From Xestospongia muta (taxonomy: Eukaryota > Porifera > Demospongiae > Haplosclerida > Petrosiidae), in assembly GCA_963693285.1 (NCBI GenBank), contig OY848918.1:12448960-12512959 (forward strand): a DNA stretch of 64,000 nucleotides, read 5' to 3'. How positions within the stretch are numbered: the stretch's first letter is position 1; each line of letters begins with the position of its first letter. The notes under the pieces are model-generated. The model had not been told where the DNA came from, did not search any database, and saw only the letters and a list, made by a program, of their open reading frames with translations. The translations under genes and the position numbers were made by a program. Below, piece after piece: positions 10,213 to 21,719 of the stretch.

Positions 10213-11211
10213 TTATGCACCATATTTCTTAATGACGTAAATAGTTGTATCGTAGTACGATTTGGTCATACGAGTACCACTGTTTGTTCCTTGATAGACA
10301 CCATAGGCATGTACACCAATGATGGTGTTCACTCCATTCCTTTTATAGTAGACACCACTGCCACTGTTACCACCATAAGTATCACATGTGTACCTCAGAC
10401 GCTTATCTTCAACTATAGCAAGAGGACAATTGGTACCATAGAGACACCATTTTGGGAGATCTGCAGGGTAGCCATAGATATAGATGGTTGTTGAAATAGC
10501 TGGAGGAGTCAAGTAAGTAAAACTCATTGAGACTGGTGAGGGAGTATTGACAATGATCCAGCCAATATCATTTTCAGGACGTGGATTGGTAATCCATGCG
10601 TTAATGGTAACAGCGGTTTTCCATACGTGCTTTATCCCTTTATTTGGATCACAGTCCTTTGCACGTAGGACATCTAACTTATCGTACCATCCACTGCTGC
10701 CATGGACACAATGACCTGCAGTTAGGACAGTTTTGGGAGCTACGAATGTTCCAGTACATCCTAGAACAACACGTCCAATAGCTGTAAAAGGAAAACGGTT
10801 TGGAACTTGTCGTTGCCGTTGGTCAGGTCCAATAACAGAACGTTTCTCAGCCAGTTTCTCTAGTGATTTTTCTAGAACCTCACTAAAATCAGTGTGTGTA
10901 GGTAGTTGCTCATCTTGAGGCCGTGTTGGTATTTCTCCATCATCGTTATGTTCTTTTGTGTAGAAAAGTCTCTCCACCTCTTCTAGTGATCCGGTATATT
11001 CATATCCATCTTTGGTCACCATTACAAGCCGAAGACCCTCCAGATATTCATCTGTGCCCTCAGAAGGTGCTGCTTTATTACTGAATTCGACAGGGAGACC
11101 AATGATGTTCTTTATAGGAGAGAACTGAATCTTTCTCCATCCAGCAGGTCGAGCATCGATGCACCCCCAAAGGAGAACAGACATGGACAACATGAAAGCT
11201 ATTAATGCCAT
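10213..11211 (-). CDS. Secreted glutamyl-endopeptidase-like serine protease, copy 2
   Basis: Single-exon gene, 332 residues from the ATG at 11211. The frame is open for 11 more codons upstream but has only a TTG there, so this ATG is the supported start. The signal peptide MALIAF...GCIDA covers residues 1-20. The propeptide carries KIQFSPIKNIIG and DGYEYTGSLEEVE, then one DEQLPTHT linker unit. Dibasic processing after R124 (AEKR) exposes SVIG. The triad is H167, D215 and S283, and the substrate-reading His is H301. Six cysteines are in the mature part. It is the first of four minus-strand tandem copies and is nearly identical in its mature domain to copies 3, 5, 6 and 7. A 19-codon upstream ORF (11213-11272) ends one base before the ATG. 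Confidence 0.93.
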   Translation of the reverse strand: MALIAFMLSMSVLLWGCIDARPAGWRKIQFSPIKNIIGLPVEFSNKAAPSEGTDEYLEGLRLVMVTKDGYEYTGSLEEVERLFYTKEHNDDGEIPTRPQDEQLPTHTDFSEVLEKSLEKLAEKRSVIGPDQRQRQVPNRFPFTAIGRVVLGCTGTFVAPKTVLTAGHCVHGSSGWYDKLDVLRAKDCDPNKGIKHVWKTAVTINAWITNPRPENDIGWIIVNTPSPVSMSFTYLTPPAISTTIYIYGYPADLPKWCLYGTNCPLAIVEDKRLRYTCDTYGGNSGSGVYYKRNGVNTIIGVHAYGVYQGTNSGTRMTKSYYDTTIYVIKKYGA

Positions 11212-11296
11212 TTTAAATGTTGCAAAAGATGCGAGCGATTTCAAAATTCCTTAAAAAGCTGGTTGAGCACATGATGATCTGGTGGTTTGTCTTCTC

Positions 11297-11395
11297 TTAT
11301 ATACTGATCTAGTGACCTATGATCAGTGGTATCATGCTATGAAGGGATTGACATAGTACAATGAAAACATGTATGAGGTGACTTGAGTTATATAA
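11297..11395 (-). promoter_or_regulatory. Type B promoter of protease copy 2
   Basis: TATA box (TATATAAG) at about 11297-11304. Its 5' flank carries the block TATAACTCAAGTCACC plus TCATAC at 11371-11395, 67 bp upstream of the TATA box. The same spacing is seen in copies 3 to 7. Confidence 0.6.
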
Positions 11396-11516
11396 CGTAG
11401 TTCAGACTAGTAGTCTCCTATATTGTATATGGATGTTGCCATACTGTATAAGCATAGGTGTATGAGGACTACAAGGATAAGATATGATTGTAACATTGAA
11501 ATATCAAATATAACTA

Positions 11517-11744
11517 TTAATTATTGAATATTCCAAAATAGTGTTTCCTTTCAGGCTTATGGGACACAAATTCTTTTGCTATTTGTTTAATATCTAGAGA
11601 CTCCATTAAAGCTTTGTGAACATGAAGTAGTATGCAATTATTAAGTCTTAGTTCTGATATAGTAGATCGCATGTATGTCATTAGTAGTCGTCTAAGGTCT
11701 GAAAATGATCTTTCTGAGGCACATTTGTTATTGGAACTGTCCAA
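11517..11744 (-). mobile_element. hAT transposase C-terminal fragment, copy a
   Basis: Fragment of the hAT dimerisation region, with CASERSFSDLRRLLMTY, a diverged MRSTISELRLN block and FVSHKPERKHYF. The upstream half seen in the other copies is lost, so this is the most decayed copy. It lies about 200 bp upstream of the promoter of protease copy 2, in the same orientation. Confidence 0.7.
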
Positions 11745-12519
11745 TACAATCGCAAAAGATTGTGTACTTCACAAAACAATGACTTATACACGGGGTTAAA
11801 ATTCATTGCTTGATAACTATTGGTGGGGCTAAGCCCCCCATATGAAAATATTGGGGGGGGGGGCGACAACCCTCTTCAGCCCCCCCTTCCTACACCTATG
11901 TAATTAAGTCTACCAAAGCTAGCACTAACATTATCCACCTGTAGAATGCTTGAAGACAGGCCAACATGGTCACAAGTTTGTTCTTGCAGAATTATTGTGA
12001 TGAAGAACTAATTAAAATGAAACATGAAATTAGATGGTAACTTATAATTACAATAATTTAGACTGAGTGCTGGAAGTAACCTGATCTCTTTTTCTCTCAT
12101 CTTTTTTATAGTCTCATAGACATTTTTTAGTGTCCAAAGTAACAGTTACATCTACCAAACAGTGATACTGTTCTTAGAGTAAATATATATTAAGTCTTAA
12201 AATTATAATCACACAGGTTTTTTAGTATTGAAAGAAAAAGTAGAAAAATTAAACAACATAGGTCAAGTTAATTAATATTGATCAAAAATAACGAAAGAGC
12301 TATAGTACAGTGTATGATATTATTAGCTCATTCTTTATTCAAGTAGCCTCATTCCAACAATACTGCATGATATCAAACAGTAAAACTCCAATCATATAGT
12401 TTATTTGTATTATATTATGACCTGTAGTCTACAGGATAATTTTCAATTATAATCACATCTTGATTTTGGTATCAAATCTTAAGTCTAGTCAAAATTTCGT
12501 TTATTAAGAGATAAACAGA
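11745..12519. repeat. Shared non-coding spacer of the protease tandem unit
   Basis: The part from about 12190 to 12500 is repeated at 15955-16265 and 21245-21570, and in truncated form near 27465-27570. A poly-G run (11853-11862) is present. The stretch 11970-12060 recurs inverted at 28430-28530. No gene is seen. Confidence 0.6.
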
Positions 12520-13125
12520 TCACAATCCTCAACTTTCTTTCTAACATGTTTGACATTTTTTCCATTCCATAAATGTTAATTTATTAAATCCTTAATATTT
12601 TTAACAGTTGTCAGTTATTCTTGTAATCCTTGATGTAACCTTTGATCAGAGACCACCACAAAATTGAAGTGATTGAACTTAAATTGATAAGGTGAAATTC
12701 ACACAACTTTGTCACCTGCTGACTTCGCCATCTCGTAAAATGTTTATTTTGATTGTGGGATTACTGGAATGTAGTAACACCAACAGTTTATGTTTAATAG
12801 GATGTTGCTTTCTTCTAAACACTGGGTATGATAGGGTACATTATCCATTAAGATCAAATGATTAAGTGGTATATTTGACATTAATGTATTATCAAACATT
12901 TTTTCAGACGTAGTTGTGTTCATCTCGTCATGATTGTTATCAGTTGCTTTATTACTCTAAAAATGAAGTCAATACACCCAAACATTCTTACTTTCTGCAT
13001 GCAATATTATCAACCAGCTTCCCTTTAGTGAATGTTTGCATAAAATGTCTTTTATTCCATCTAATCTGCTTCAACTCATGTTTGCTCTTCACCGATATTA
13101 GGATTACCAGGTCTCTCATTTAAAT
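12520..13125 (-). mobile_element. DDE_3 (IS630/Tc1-like) transposase remnant, copy a
   Basis: The minus strand encodes, with stops and frame breaks, the IPLNHLILMDNVSYH block and the following YQF and VKGY segments of a DDE_3-type transposase. The same remnant is at 17890-18520, 23915-24620 and, on the other strand, 33985-34500. None is intact. Confidence 0.65.
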
Positions 13126-13692
13126 ACACAGCAGATTAACACTCAGATCAGACCCCAAAATTTAATGGTAGATGGTATGTGAACCAATGATACATGTGCA
13201 CTAATTTAATACCTTCAGCATGTATTAATAGGTCAACGTAAGACCCTATACACACATGTTCTACTGAGCATGTGGCTTTTTTTACACTGCAATTTCTGCT
13301 GTGGTAAGTCCTATTTTAGACGTGTGCACAATGTTACCATGGAATATTAAACCAACATATTGGTGCCTGTGAAATGCCAAAGTTGCGTCTCTTGAGCTAT
13401 CCACCTGTACATTCCAATTTCATAACCACATTTAAGGCCAGTCAACTATTAAACATTTTATTATTTTTAAAATTTCTTGAACTATTTACGTGTGAGCTTG
13501 ACACTGGAAAACTTTATTAAGCCAACTTGATTATTCAAAATATTTGAAATTGCATACAATCAACTATTTCCTACAAAAAAAACCAATTTTACAAAAAGTA
13601 CAAAATGAGTATAAATTCAGTTCCTACAAAAACTGAAGCCTAATAGTAAGGAACTAGTTCAGTAATACTTGGTTCATTTATGCACCATATTT
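13126..13692. other. 3' flank of protease copy 3
   Basis: Sequence shared with the 3' flanks of copies 4 and 5. No gene is seen. Confidence 0.6.
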
Positions 13693-14688
13693 CTATGCAC
13701 CATATTTCTTAATGACGTAAATAGTTGTATCGTAGTACGATTTGGTCATACGAGTACCACTGTTTGTTCCTTGATAGACACCATAGGCATGTACACCAAT
13801 GATGGTGTTCACTCCATTCCTGTTATAGTAGACACCACTGCCGCTGTTACCACCATAAGTATCGCATGTGTACCTCAGACGTTTATCTTCAACTATAGCG
13901 AGAGGACAATTGGTACCATAGAGACACCATTTTGGGAGATCTGCAGGGTAGCCATAGATATAGATGGTTGTTGAAACAGCTGGAGGAGTCATGTAAGTAA
14001 AGCTCATTGAGACTGGTGAGGGAGTATTAACAATGATCCAGCCAATATCATTTTCAGGACGTGGATTGGTAATCCATGCGTTAATGGTAACAGCGGTTTT
14101 CCATACGTGCTTTATCCCTTTATTTGGATCACAGTCCTTTGCACGTAGGACATCTAACTTATCGTACCATCCACTGCTGCCATGAACACAATGACCTGCA
14201 GTTAGGACAGTCTTTGGAGCTACAAATGTTCCAGTACATCCTAGAACAACACGTCCAATAGCTGTAAAAGGAAAACGGTTCGGAACTTGTAGTTGCCGTT
14301 GGTCAGGTCCAATTACAGAACGTTTCTCAGCCAGGTTCTCTAGCGATTTTTCTAGAACCTTACTAAAATCAGTGTGTGTAGGTAGTTGCTCATCTTGAGG
14401 CCGTGTTGGTATTTCTCCATCGTTATGTTCTTTTGTGTAGAAAAGTCTCTCTACCTCTTCTAGTGATCCGGTATATTCATATCCTTCTTTGGTCACCATA
14501 ACAAGCCGAAGACCCTCCAGATATTCATCTGTGCCCTCAGAAGGTGCTGCTTTATCACTAAATTCGACAGGCACACCAATGATGTTCTTTATAGGAGAGA
14601 ACTGAATCTTTCTCCATCCAGCAGGTCGAGCATCGATGCACCCCCAAAGGAGAACAGACATGGACAACATGAAAGCTATTAACGTCAT
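13693..14688 (-). CDS. Secreted glutamyl-endopeptidase-like serine protease, copy 3
   Basis: Single-exon gene, 331 residues from the ATG at 14688. Signal peptide 1-20, propeptide, one DEQLPTHT linker unit, AEKR ending at R123, then SVIG. The triad is H166, D214 and S282, and the putative P1-binding His is H300. Unlike its sisters it has Leu in place of the second Arg in the RQRQVPN motif just after the mature N-terminus. The stop is TAG, produced by a duplication of the last 15 bases (13680-13709) that repeats the codons for the terminal YGA. Nearest paralogue is the broken copy 4. A 19-codon upstream ORF occupies 14690-14749. Confidence 0.93.
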   Translation of the reverse strand: MTLIAFMLSMSVLLWGCIDARPAGWRKIQFSPIKNIIGVPVEFSDKAAPSEGTDEYLEGLRLVMVTKEGYEYTGSLEEVERLFYTKEHNDGEIPTRPQDEQLPTHTDFSKVLEKSLENLAEKRSVIGPDQRQLQVPNRFPFTAIGRVVLGCTGTFVAPKTVLTAGHCVHGSSGWYDKLDVLRAKDCDPNKGIKHVWKTAVTINAWITNPRPENDIGWIIVNTPSPVSMSFTYMTPPAVSTTIYIYGYPADLPKWCLYGTNCPLAIVEDKRLRYTCDTYGGNSGSGVYYNRNGVNTIIGVHAYGVYQGTNSGTRMTKSYYDTTIYVIKKYGA

Positions 14689-14773
14689 TTTAAATGTTGG
14701 AAAAGATGCGAGTGATTTCAAAATTCCTTAAAAAGCTGTTTGAGCACATGATGATCTGGTGGTTTGTCTTCTC

Positions 14774-14873
14774 TTATATACTTATCTAGTGACCTCAGAT
14801 CAGTGGTATCATGTTATGAAGGGAGTGACATAGTACAATGAAAACACGTATGAGGTGACTTGAGTTATATAAC
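14774..14873 (-). promoter_or_regulatory. Type B promoter of protease copy 3
   Basis: TATA box at about 14774-14781 and the ACTCAAGTCACCTCAT block within 14849-14873, separated by about 67 bp. Confidence 0.6.
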
Positions 14874-14993
14874 GTAGTTCAGACTAGTAGTCTCCTTCAT
14901 TGTATATGGATGTTGCCATACTGTATAAGCATAGGTGTATGAGGACTACAAGGATAAGATATGATTGTAATATTGAAATATCAAATATAACTA

Positions 14994-15610
14994 TTAATCA
15001 TTGAATATTCCAAAATAGTGTTTCTTTTCAGGCTTATGGGACACAAATTCCTTTACTATTTGTTTAATATCTAGAGACTCTGTTAAAGCTTTGTGAACAT
15101 GAAGTAGTATGCAATTATTAAGTCTTAGTTCTGACATAGTAGATCGCATATATGTTATTAGTAGTTGTCTAAGTTCTGAAAATGATCTTTCTGAGACACA
15201 TGCTGTTATTGGAACAACTTCACTTAATTTCAACATTCCACTACATCCACCCTTTAATAATTTGAATCTGGTCATTCTGGTGATGATATCTCAAAAGCTG
15301 CTTAGATCAACAGTAAAGGTATCTGTTGCCTTCTGACTTTTTCCAGCATCGTTGATATCAGATGTCTTCAAAAAGGGCTTGATTTCACCTTGTAGTGAGT
15401 AGACAAATAACTTGAACTATAACCCAGAGAGTCGGTCAAGCACTTCCCCTTTGGTCACATCTAGCAAACCACCAGTTACTCTGTTTAATCTCTCACTGCA
15501 CGACTACAAATATACTAATCCAACAAGCTTTTTTCAAACAATAATATTTCATTGTGAGTTGAAGATTTTACTTTTGTCCAGTCAATATCATGATGGAACT
15601 CCATAAATGT
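14994..15610 (-). mobile_element. hAT transposase C-terminal fragment, copy b
   Basis: A 93-codon open frame (14994-15275) encodes the hAT dimerisation region: SERSFSELRQLL, MRSTMSELRLN and FVSHKPEKKHYF. Weaker similarity to the preceding region continues to about 15610 but is broken by a TGA after LSSF that is shared by copies c and d. The element was therefore already dead before the tandem duplication. Related host genes such as ZMYM1-like proteins are a less likely alternative. Confidence 0.75.
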
Positions 15611-16394
15611 TTAGCAATTACTTGAACAATCTTATCTCTCTTTCAACTGCTCTCTTGTACTCTTTCAACAGGTATACAGGTGATCTTACAGATGCGACAC
15701 TTAATAATTATATTCTTTATTAAGTAGATTTTATACAATATGCCATTGAGATGGTCCATTGTTATTTTATCTTTTAGTTTCATTTGTTTTAACAATTACT
15801 CTATACCAGAACAGTAATATGTCTTAAGAATCAAATGATGTCATAATGATGTCAAGATAGGGCAAGTTGTACCAAGAAGCATTCCCATTTTATTTTGTCG
15901 TTATAATAAAATAATTGTTCTCAATAAATTGACATTTCTCAAAGTAAAATGTATTAAGTCTTAAAATTATAATCACACAGGTTTTTTAGTATTGAAAGAA
16001 AAAGTAGAAAAATTAAACAAGATAGGTCAAGTTAATTAATATAGATCAAAAATAACGAAAGAGCTATAGTACAGTGTATGATATTATTAGCTCATTCTTT
16101 ATTCAAGTAGCCTCATTCCAACAACACTGCATGATATCAAACAGTGAAACTCCAATCATATAGTTTATTTGTATTATATTATGACCTGTAGCCTAAGGAT
16201 ATTTTTCAATTATAATCACATCTTGATTTTGGTATCAAATCTTAAGTCTAGTCAAAATTTCGTTTATTATGATTTATATATGAAGGTTTTTTTCTAACAG
16301 CTTATCTGTGTAATAGTTGAATATGTTGTTACTGATTTGATTCTTGTAATCTGTTTATCTCTTACATGATATGATAATTATCAATTTTATTATC
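15611..16394. repeat. Shared non-coding spacer of the protease tandem unit
   Basis: Nearly identical to 20890-21690 and partly to 27125-27570. It includes a degenerate relative of the MITE end near 15845-15895. No gene is seen. Confidence 0.65.
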
Positions 16395-17330
16395 TTTTTT
16401 ATGTAGCCACAGAATCTAAAAGTCCATAGTCTTTGGTAAGTTGAACACATCTTCCATCACGTTTTTCTTCTTTTTCATGTAGTTCTATTTTCACACCTAT
16501 AAACACAACTATGTTAACTGTAGTCAAATATTTTATCTGCTATGTAATCTTTGGCTTTAAATTCTATTTTCTGGCATCTTTAATTTATTTTATTGATTTC
16601 ACTTCTCCCTTTTTCTTCAAGTTTTTTTTTTCATTTTTAATATAAACTGCTTCAAAATCATCAGTAAAATAAATAAGAGAATTGAAGTGTGTGGCATTTT
16701 AATGTCACCATTTTTATGAATGAGTGTTCATCATTGTTTCTTCATAAAAGTCGTCATTGTCAGGAAAAACCAAAACATTTCTCAGAAACAAAACTTGAGT
16801 CACTTCTAGGACTACTTTTAAAAGCAGTGACATAGTGTATATCAGTACAATCATATATCTTGCCCAGTGAGTTAGGAAGATAAAAATAAGCTGATGTACT
16901 ATAGAACTACCAATGATTACTATTGCAGGAATGTGCCATGAATGGTACTAATGTTCCATATACCAGAAATTTAGTGTACAGAAATGCATTGTATGTATCT
17001 ATACAACTACAATTTTGTCATTTAAATAAGAAGAATAGCAAAACAAGTACTTTAATGTATTATACGTTATGATGTGAAGAATATTTATTCTATAGCATTA
17101 TACTATAAGCCGTGATTTATGTCATACCTTCAGTAAGAGAACACTGATCCAGACATTGACACCACTCCTCTCTCACTTTCTCTAAAATGAGATCATCTCC
17201 TGGAAAGGCATGTTGTGTGAATGCCTTAAACTTGGAATAATGTATTCATTGCCAATAAAAAGACTAGTACTGACTTCACCAGCATTGAAGGCAGCTGTAC
17301 TTAGTAGGCTCACATCCTATAACAAAAAAT
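16395..17330 (-). pseudogene. Unrecognised two-exon gene fragment, copy 1
   Basis: On the minus strand an AG acceptor at about 17320 opens a frame beginning DVSLLSTAAFNAGEVSTSLF. After an apparent one-base loss near 17230 it continues through FKAFTQHAFPGDDLILEK and EEWCQCLDQC to a GT donor near 17128. A second acceptor near 16500 leads to VKIELHEKEEKRDGRC and a stop near 16405. The spacer also holds a broken frame with YVTAFKSSPRSDSSF and DNDDFYEE. I do not recognise the protein. A transposon-borne gene is likely because the segment is copied at 21720-22620 and in part at 27590-27960. Confidence 0.4.
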
Positions 17331-17394
17331 ATAAAATTAATAATGTATGTACCTTAAAATGATAAATACAATTATTCACATTAAAATAAAGAAA

Positions 17395-17770
17395 TTAATG
17401 GATAAATGGATGACTGGTTAAATGGCTGGATAGATAGATGACTAGTTAAATCACTGGATAGATGAATGACCGGTTAAATGGATGGATGGATAGATGAATG
17501 TTAAATGGATGGATAGATGGATGATTAGGTGAATGGATGGATGAATGATTTGATAGATGGATAGATGATTGTTAAATGGATAAATTAATAATGTATGTAC
17601 CTTAAAATGATAAATACAATTATTCACATTAAAATGAAGAAATTAATGGATAGATGGATGACTGGTTAAATGGCTGGATAGATAGATGACTGGTTAAATG
17701 GATGGATAGATGAATGACTAGTTAAATGGCTGGATAGATGGATGACTTGTTAAATGATAGATGGATAGAA
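17395..17770. repeat. GATG/GATA-rich tandem repeat
   Basis: Imperfect units of the form GATGGATAGATGACTGGTTA with AAATG spacers. A 65-bp block near 17330-17400 is repeated at 17580-17645, so part of the array was itself duplicated. A related array is at 22685-22870. Confidence 0.85.
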
Positions 17771-17889
17771 CTTATTGATCATCATCACTGCTCTCACTAT
17801 TTCTGACAATCTGTTTCATTCTCACTTTTACTTAATTCATTATCAGATTCATCACTTTTAACTTGTACACAAAAGTCTTCAACCAATTG

Positions 17890-18520
17890 ATCTTCCAAAT
17901 GATTAGCTTTTCAAAAGTAATCTTCAACTTTCTTTCTAATATGTTTGACATTTTTCCATTCCATAAATGTTAATTTATTAAATCCTTAATACATTTAACA
18001 GTTGTCAGTTATTCTTGTAATCCTTGATGTAACCTTTGATCAGAGACCATCACAAAATCAAAGTGATTGAACTTAAATTGATAAGGTGAAATTCACACAA
18101 CTTTGTGACCTGCTGACTTTGCCATCTCGTAAAATGTTTATTTTGACTGTGGGATTACTGGAATGTAGTAACACCAACAGTTTATGTTTAATAGGATGTT
18201 GCTTTCTTCTAAACACTGGGTATGATAGGATACATTATCCATTAAGATCAAATGATTAAGTGGTATATTTGACATTAATGTATTATCAAACATTTTTTCA
18301 GACGTAGTTGTGTTCATCTCGTCATGATTGTTATCAGTTGCTTTATTACTCTAAAAATGAAGTCAATACACCCAAACATTCTTACTTTCTGCATGCAATA
18401 TTATCAACCAGCTTCCCTTTAGTGAATGTTTGCATAAAATGTCTTTTATTCCATCTAATCTGCTTCAACTCATGTTTGCTCTTCACCAACATTAGGATTA
18501 CCAGGTCTCTCATTTAAATA
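17890..18520 (-). mobile_element. DDE_3 transposase remnant, copy b
   Basis: Almost identical to the remnant at 12520-13125, with the same disrupted LILMDNVSYH region, and extended to about 17775 by a segment shared with 23915-24060. Confidence 0.65.
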
Positions 18521-18766
18521 CACAGCAGATTAACACTCAGATCAGACCCCAAAATTTAATGGCAGATGATAGGTGAACCCATGATGCATGTGTACTAATT
18601 TACCTTCACCATGTTAATAGGTCAACGTAAGACCCTATATACACACATGTTTTACTGAGCATGTGGCTTTTTTTACACTGCAATTTCTGCTCTGGTAAGT
18701 CCTATTTTAGACGTGTGCACAATGTTACCATGGAATATTAAACCAACATAATGGTGCCTGTGAAAT

Positions 18767-18914
18767 GTCAAAAGCTGCGTCTCTTGAGCTATCCACCTGT
18801 ACATTCCAATTTCATAACCACATTTAAGGCCAGATACTCTGAACATATGTCAAAGCTGCATCTCTTGAGCTATCCACCTGTACATTCCAATTTCATAACC
18901 ACATTTAAGGCCAG
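18767..18914. repeat. Tandem duplication in the 3' flank of copy 4
   Basis: A 66-bp unit starting GTCAAAGCTGC and ending AAGGCCAG occurs twice here (18767-18833 and 18849-18914) but once in the other units. Confidence 0.85.
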
Positions 18915-19110
18915 TCAGCTCTGAACATTTTATTATTTTTAAAATTTCATGAACTATTTACGTGTGAGCTTGACACTGGAAAATTTTATTATTCAAAATA
19001 TTTGAAATTGCATACAATCAACTATTTCCTACAAAAAAAACCAATTTTACAAAAAAGTACAAAAACTGAAGCCTAATAGTAAGGAACTAGTTCAGTAATA
19101 CTTGGTTCAT

Positions 19111-20101
19111 TTATGCACCATATTTCTTAATGACGTAAATAGTTGTATCGTAGTACGATTTGGTCATACGAGTACCACTGTTTGTTCCTTGATAGACACC
19201 ATAGGCATGTACACCAATGATGGTGTTCACTCCATTCCTGTTATAGTAGACACCACTGCCACTGTTACCACCATAAGTATCACATGTGTACCTCAGACGT
19301 TTATCTTCAACTATAGCAAGAGGACAATTGGTACCATAGAGACACCATTTTGGGAGATCTGCAGGGTAGCCATAGATATAGATGGTTGTTGAAACAGCTG
19401 GAGGAGTCATGTAAGTAAAGCTCATTGAGACTGGTGAGGGAGTATTAACAATGATCCAGCCAATATCATTTTCAGGACGTGGATTGGTAATCCATGCGTT
19501 AATGGGCGGTTTTCCATACGTGCTTTATCCCTTTATTTGGATCACAGTCCTTTGCACGTAGGACATCTAACTTATCGTACCATCCACTGCTGCCATGAAC
19601 ACAATGACCTGCAGTTAGGACAGTCTTTGGAGCTACAAATGTTCCAGTACATCCTAGAACAACACGTCCAATAGCTGTAAAAGGAAAACGGTTTGGAACT
19701 TGTCGTTGCCGTTGGTCAGGTCCAATAACAGAACGTTTCTCAGCCAGGTTCTCTAGCGATTTTTCTAGAACCTTACTAAAATCAGTGTGTGTAGGTAGTT
19801 GCTCATCTTGAGGCCGTGTTGGTATTTCTCCATCGTTTTGTTCTTTTGTGTAGAAAAGTCTCTCTACCTCTTCTAGTGATCCGGTATATTCATATCCTTC
19901 TTTGGTCACCATAACAAGCCGAAGACCCTCCAGATATTCATCTGTGCCCTCAGAAGGTGCTGCTTTATCACTAAATTCGACAGGCACACCAATGATGTTC
20001 TTTATAGGAGAGAACTGAATCTTTCTCCATCCAGCAGGTCGAGCATCGATGCACCCCCAAAGGAGAACAGACATGGACAACATGAAAGCTATTAACGTCA
20101 T
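19111..20101 (-). pseudogene. Glutamyl-endopeptidase-like serine protease, copy 4, frameshifted
   Basis: Same architecture and nearly the same sequence as copy 3. The frame is open from the ATG at 20101 through signal peptide, propeptide, AEKR site and the TAGHC histidine. A five-base deletion at about 19505 (TAACA in the paralogues) then causes a stop at 19499-19501. The lost frame resumes and runs to the normal end at 19111, still carrying GGNSGS. The product would be 200 residues and lack the catalytic Asp and Ser. No other lesion is seen, so inactivation is recent or the deletion is a sequencing or assembly error. A truncated secreted inhibitor-like product is a remote possibility. Confidence 0.88.
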
Positions 20102-20186
20102 TTTAAATGTTGGAAAAGATTCGAGTGATTTCAAAATTCCTTAAAAAGCTGTTTGAGCACATGATGATCTGGTGGTTTGTCTTCTC

Positions 20187-20285
20187 TTATATACTGATCT
20201 AGTGACCTCAGATCAGTGGTATCATGTTATGAAGGGAGTGACATAGTACAATGAAAACACGTATGAGGTGACTTGAGTTATATAA
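20187..20285 (-). promoter_or_regulatory. Type B promoter of protease copy 4
   Basis: TATA box at about 20187-20194 and the ACTCAAGTCACCTCAT block within 20261-20285. It is intact although the gene is broken. Confidence 0.55.
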
Positions 20286-20406
20286 CGTAGTTCAGACTAG
20301 TAGTCTCCTTTATTGTATATGGATGTTGCCATACTGTATAAACATAGGTGTATGAGGACTACAAGGATAAGATATGATTGTAATATTGAAATATCAAATA
20401 TAACTA

Positions 20407-20885
20407 TTAATCATTGAATATTCCAAAATAGTGTTTCTTTTCAGGCTTATGGGACACAAATTCCTTTACTATTTGTTTAATATCTAGAGACTCTGTTGAA
20501 GCTTTGTGAACATGAAGTAGTATGCAATTATTAAGTCTTAGTTCTGACATAGTAGATCGCATACATGTTATTAGTAGTTGTCTAAGGGCTGAAAATGATC
20601 TTTCTGAGGCACATGCTGTTATTGGAACAACTTCACTTAATTTCAACATTCCACTACAGCTACCCTTTAATAATTTGAATCTGGTCATTCTGGTGATGAT
20701 ATCTCAAAAGCTGCTTAGATCAACAGTGAAGGTATCTGTTGCCTTCTGACTTTTTCCAGCATCGTTGATATCAGATATCTTCAAAAATAAAGGGCTTGAT
20801 TTCACCTTGTGCTAATCCAACAAGCTTTTCTTAGACAATAATATTTCATTGTGAGTTGAAGATTTTACTTTTGTCCAGTCAATAT
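20407..20885 (-). mobile_element. hAT transposase C-terminal fragment, copy c
   Basis: The 93-codon frame (20407-20688) has SERSFSALRQLL, MRSTMSELRLN and FVSHKPEKKHYF. It shares the upstream TGA with copies b and d. The part corresponding to 15375-15515 of copy b is deleted. Confidence 0.75.
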
Positions 20886-21719
20886 CATGATGGGACTCCA
20901 TAAATGTTTAGCAATTACTTGAACAATATTATCTCTCTTTCAACTGCTCTCTTGTACTCTTTCAACAGGTATACAGGTGATCTTACAGATGCGACACTTA
21001 ATAATTATATTCTTTATTAAGTAGATTTTATACAATATGCCATTGAGATGGTCCATTGTTATTTTATCTTTTAGTTTCATTTGTTTTAACAATTACTCTA
21101 TACCAGAACAGTAATATGTCTTAAGAATCAAATGATGTCATAATGATGTCAAGATAGGGCAAGTTGTACCAAGAAGCATTCCCATTTTATTTTGTCATTA
21201 TAATAAAATAATTGTTCTCAATAAATTGACATTTCTCAAAGTAAAATGTATTAAGTCTTAAAATTATAATCACACAGGTTTTTTAGTATTAAAAGAAAAA
21301 GTAGAAAAATTAAACAAGATAGGTCAAGTTAATTAATATAGATCAAAAATAACGAAAGAGCTATAGTACAGTATATGATATTATTAGCTCATTCTTTATT
21401 CAAGTAGCCTCATTCCAACAATACTGCATGATATCAAACAGTAAAACTCCAATCATATAGTTTATTTGTATTATATTATGACCTGTAGTCTACAGGATAA
21501 TTTTCAATTATAATCACATCTTGATTTTGGTATCAAATCTTAAGTCTAGTCAAAATTTCGTTTATTATGATTTATTTATGAAGGTTTTTTTTTAACAGCT
21601 CATCTGTATAATAATTGAATATGTTGTTACTGATTTGATTCTTGTAATCTGTTTATCTCTTACATGATATGATAATTATCAATTTTATTATCTTTTTTAT
21701 GTAGCCACAGAATCTAAAA
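20886..21719. repeat. Shared non-coding spacer of the protease tandem unit
   Basis: Near-identical copy of 15590-16425. No gene is seen. Confidence 0.65.

Noticed and set aside
10204..10494. Open frame of about 96 codons opposite the 3' part of each protease gene
   Set aside because: It occurs in every copy because the sense strand is conserved. It has no recognisable domain and its sequence follows codon constraints of the protease.
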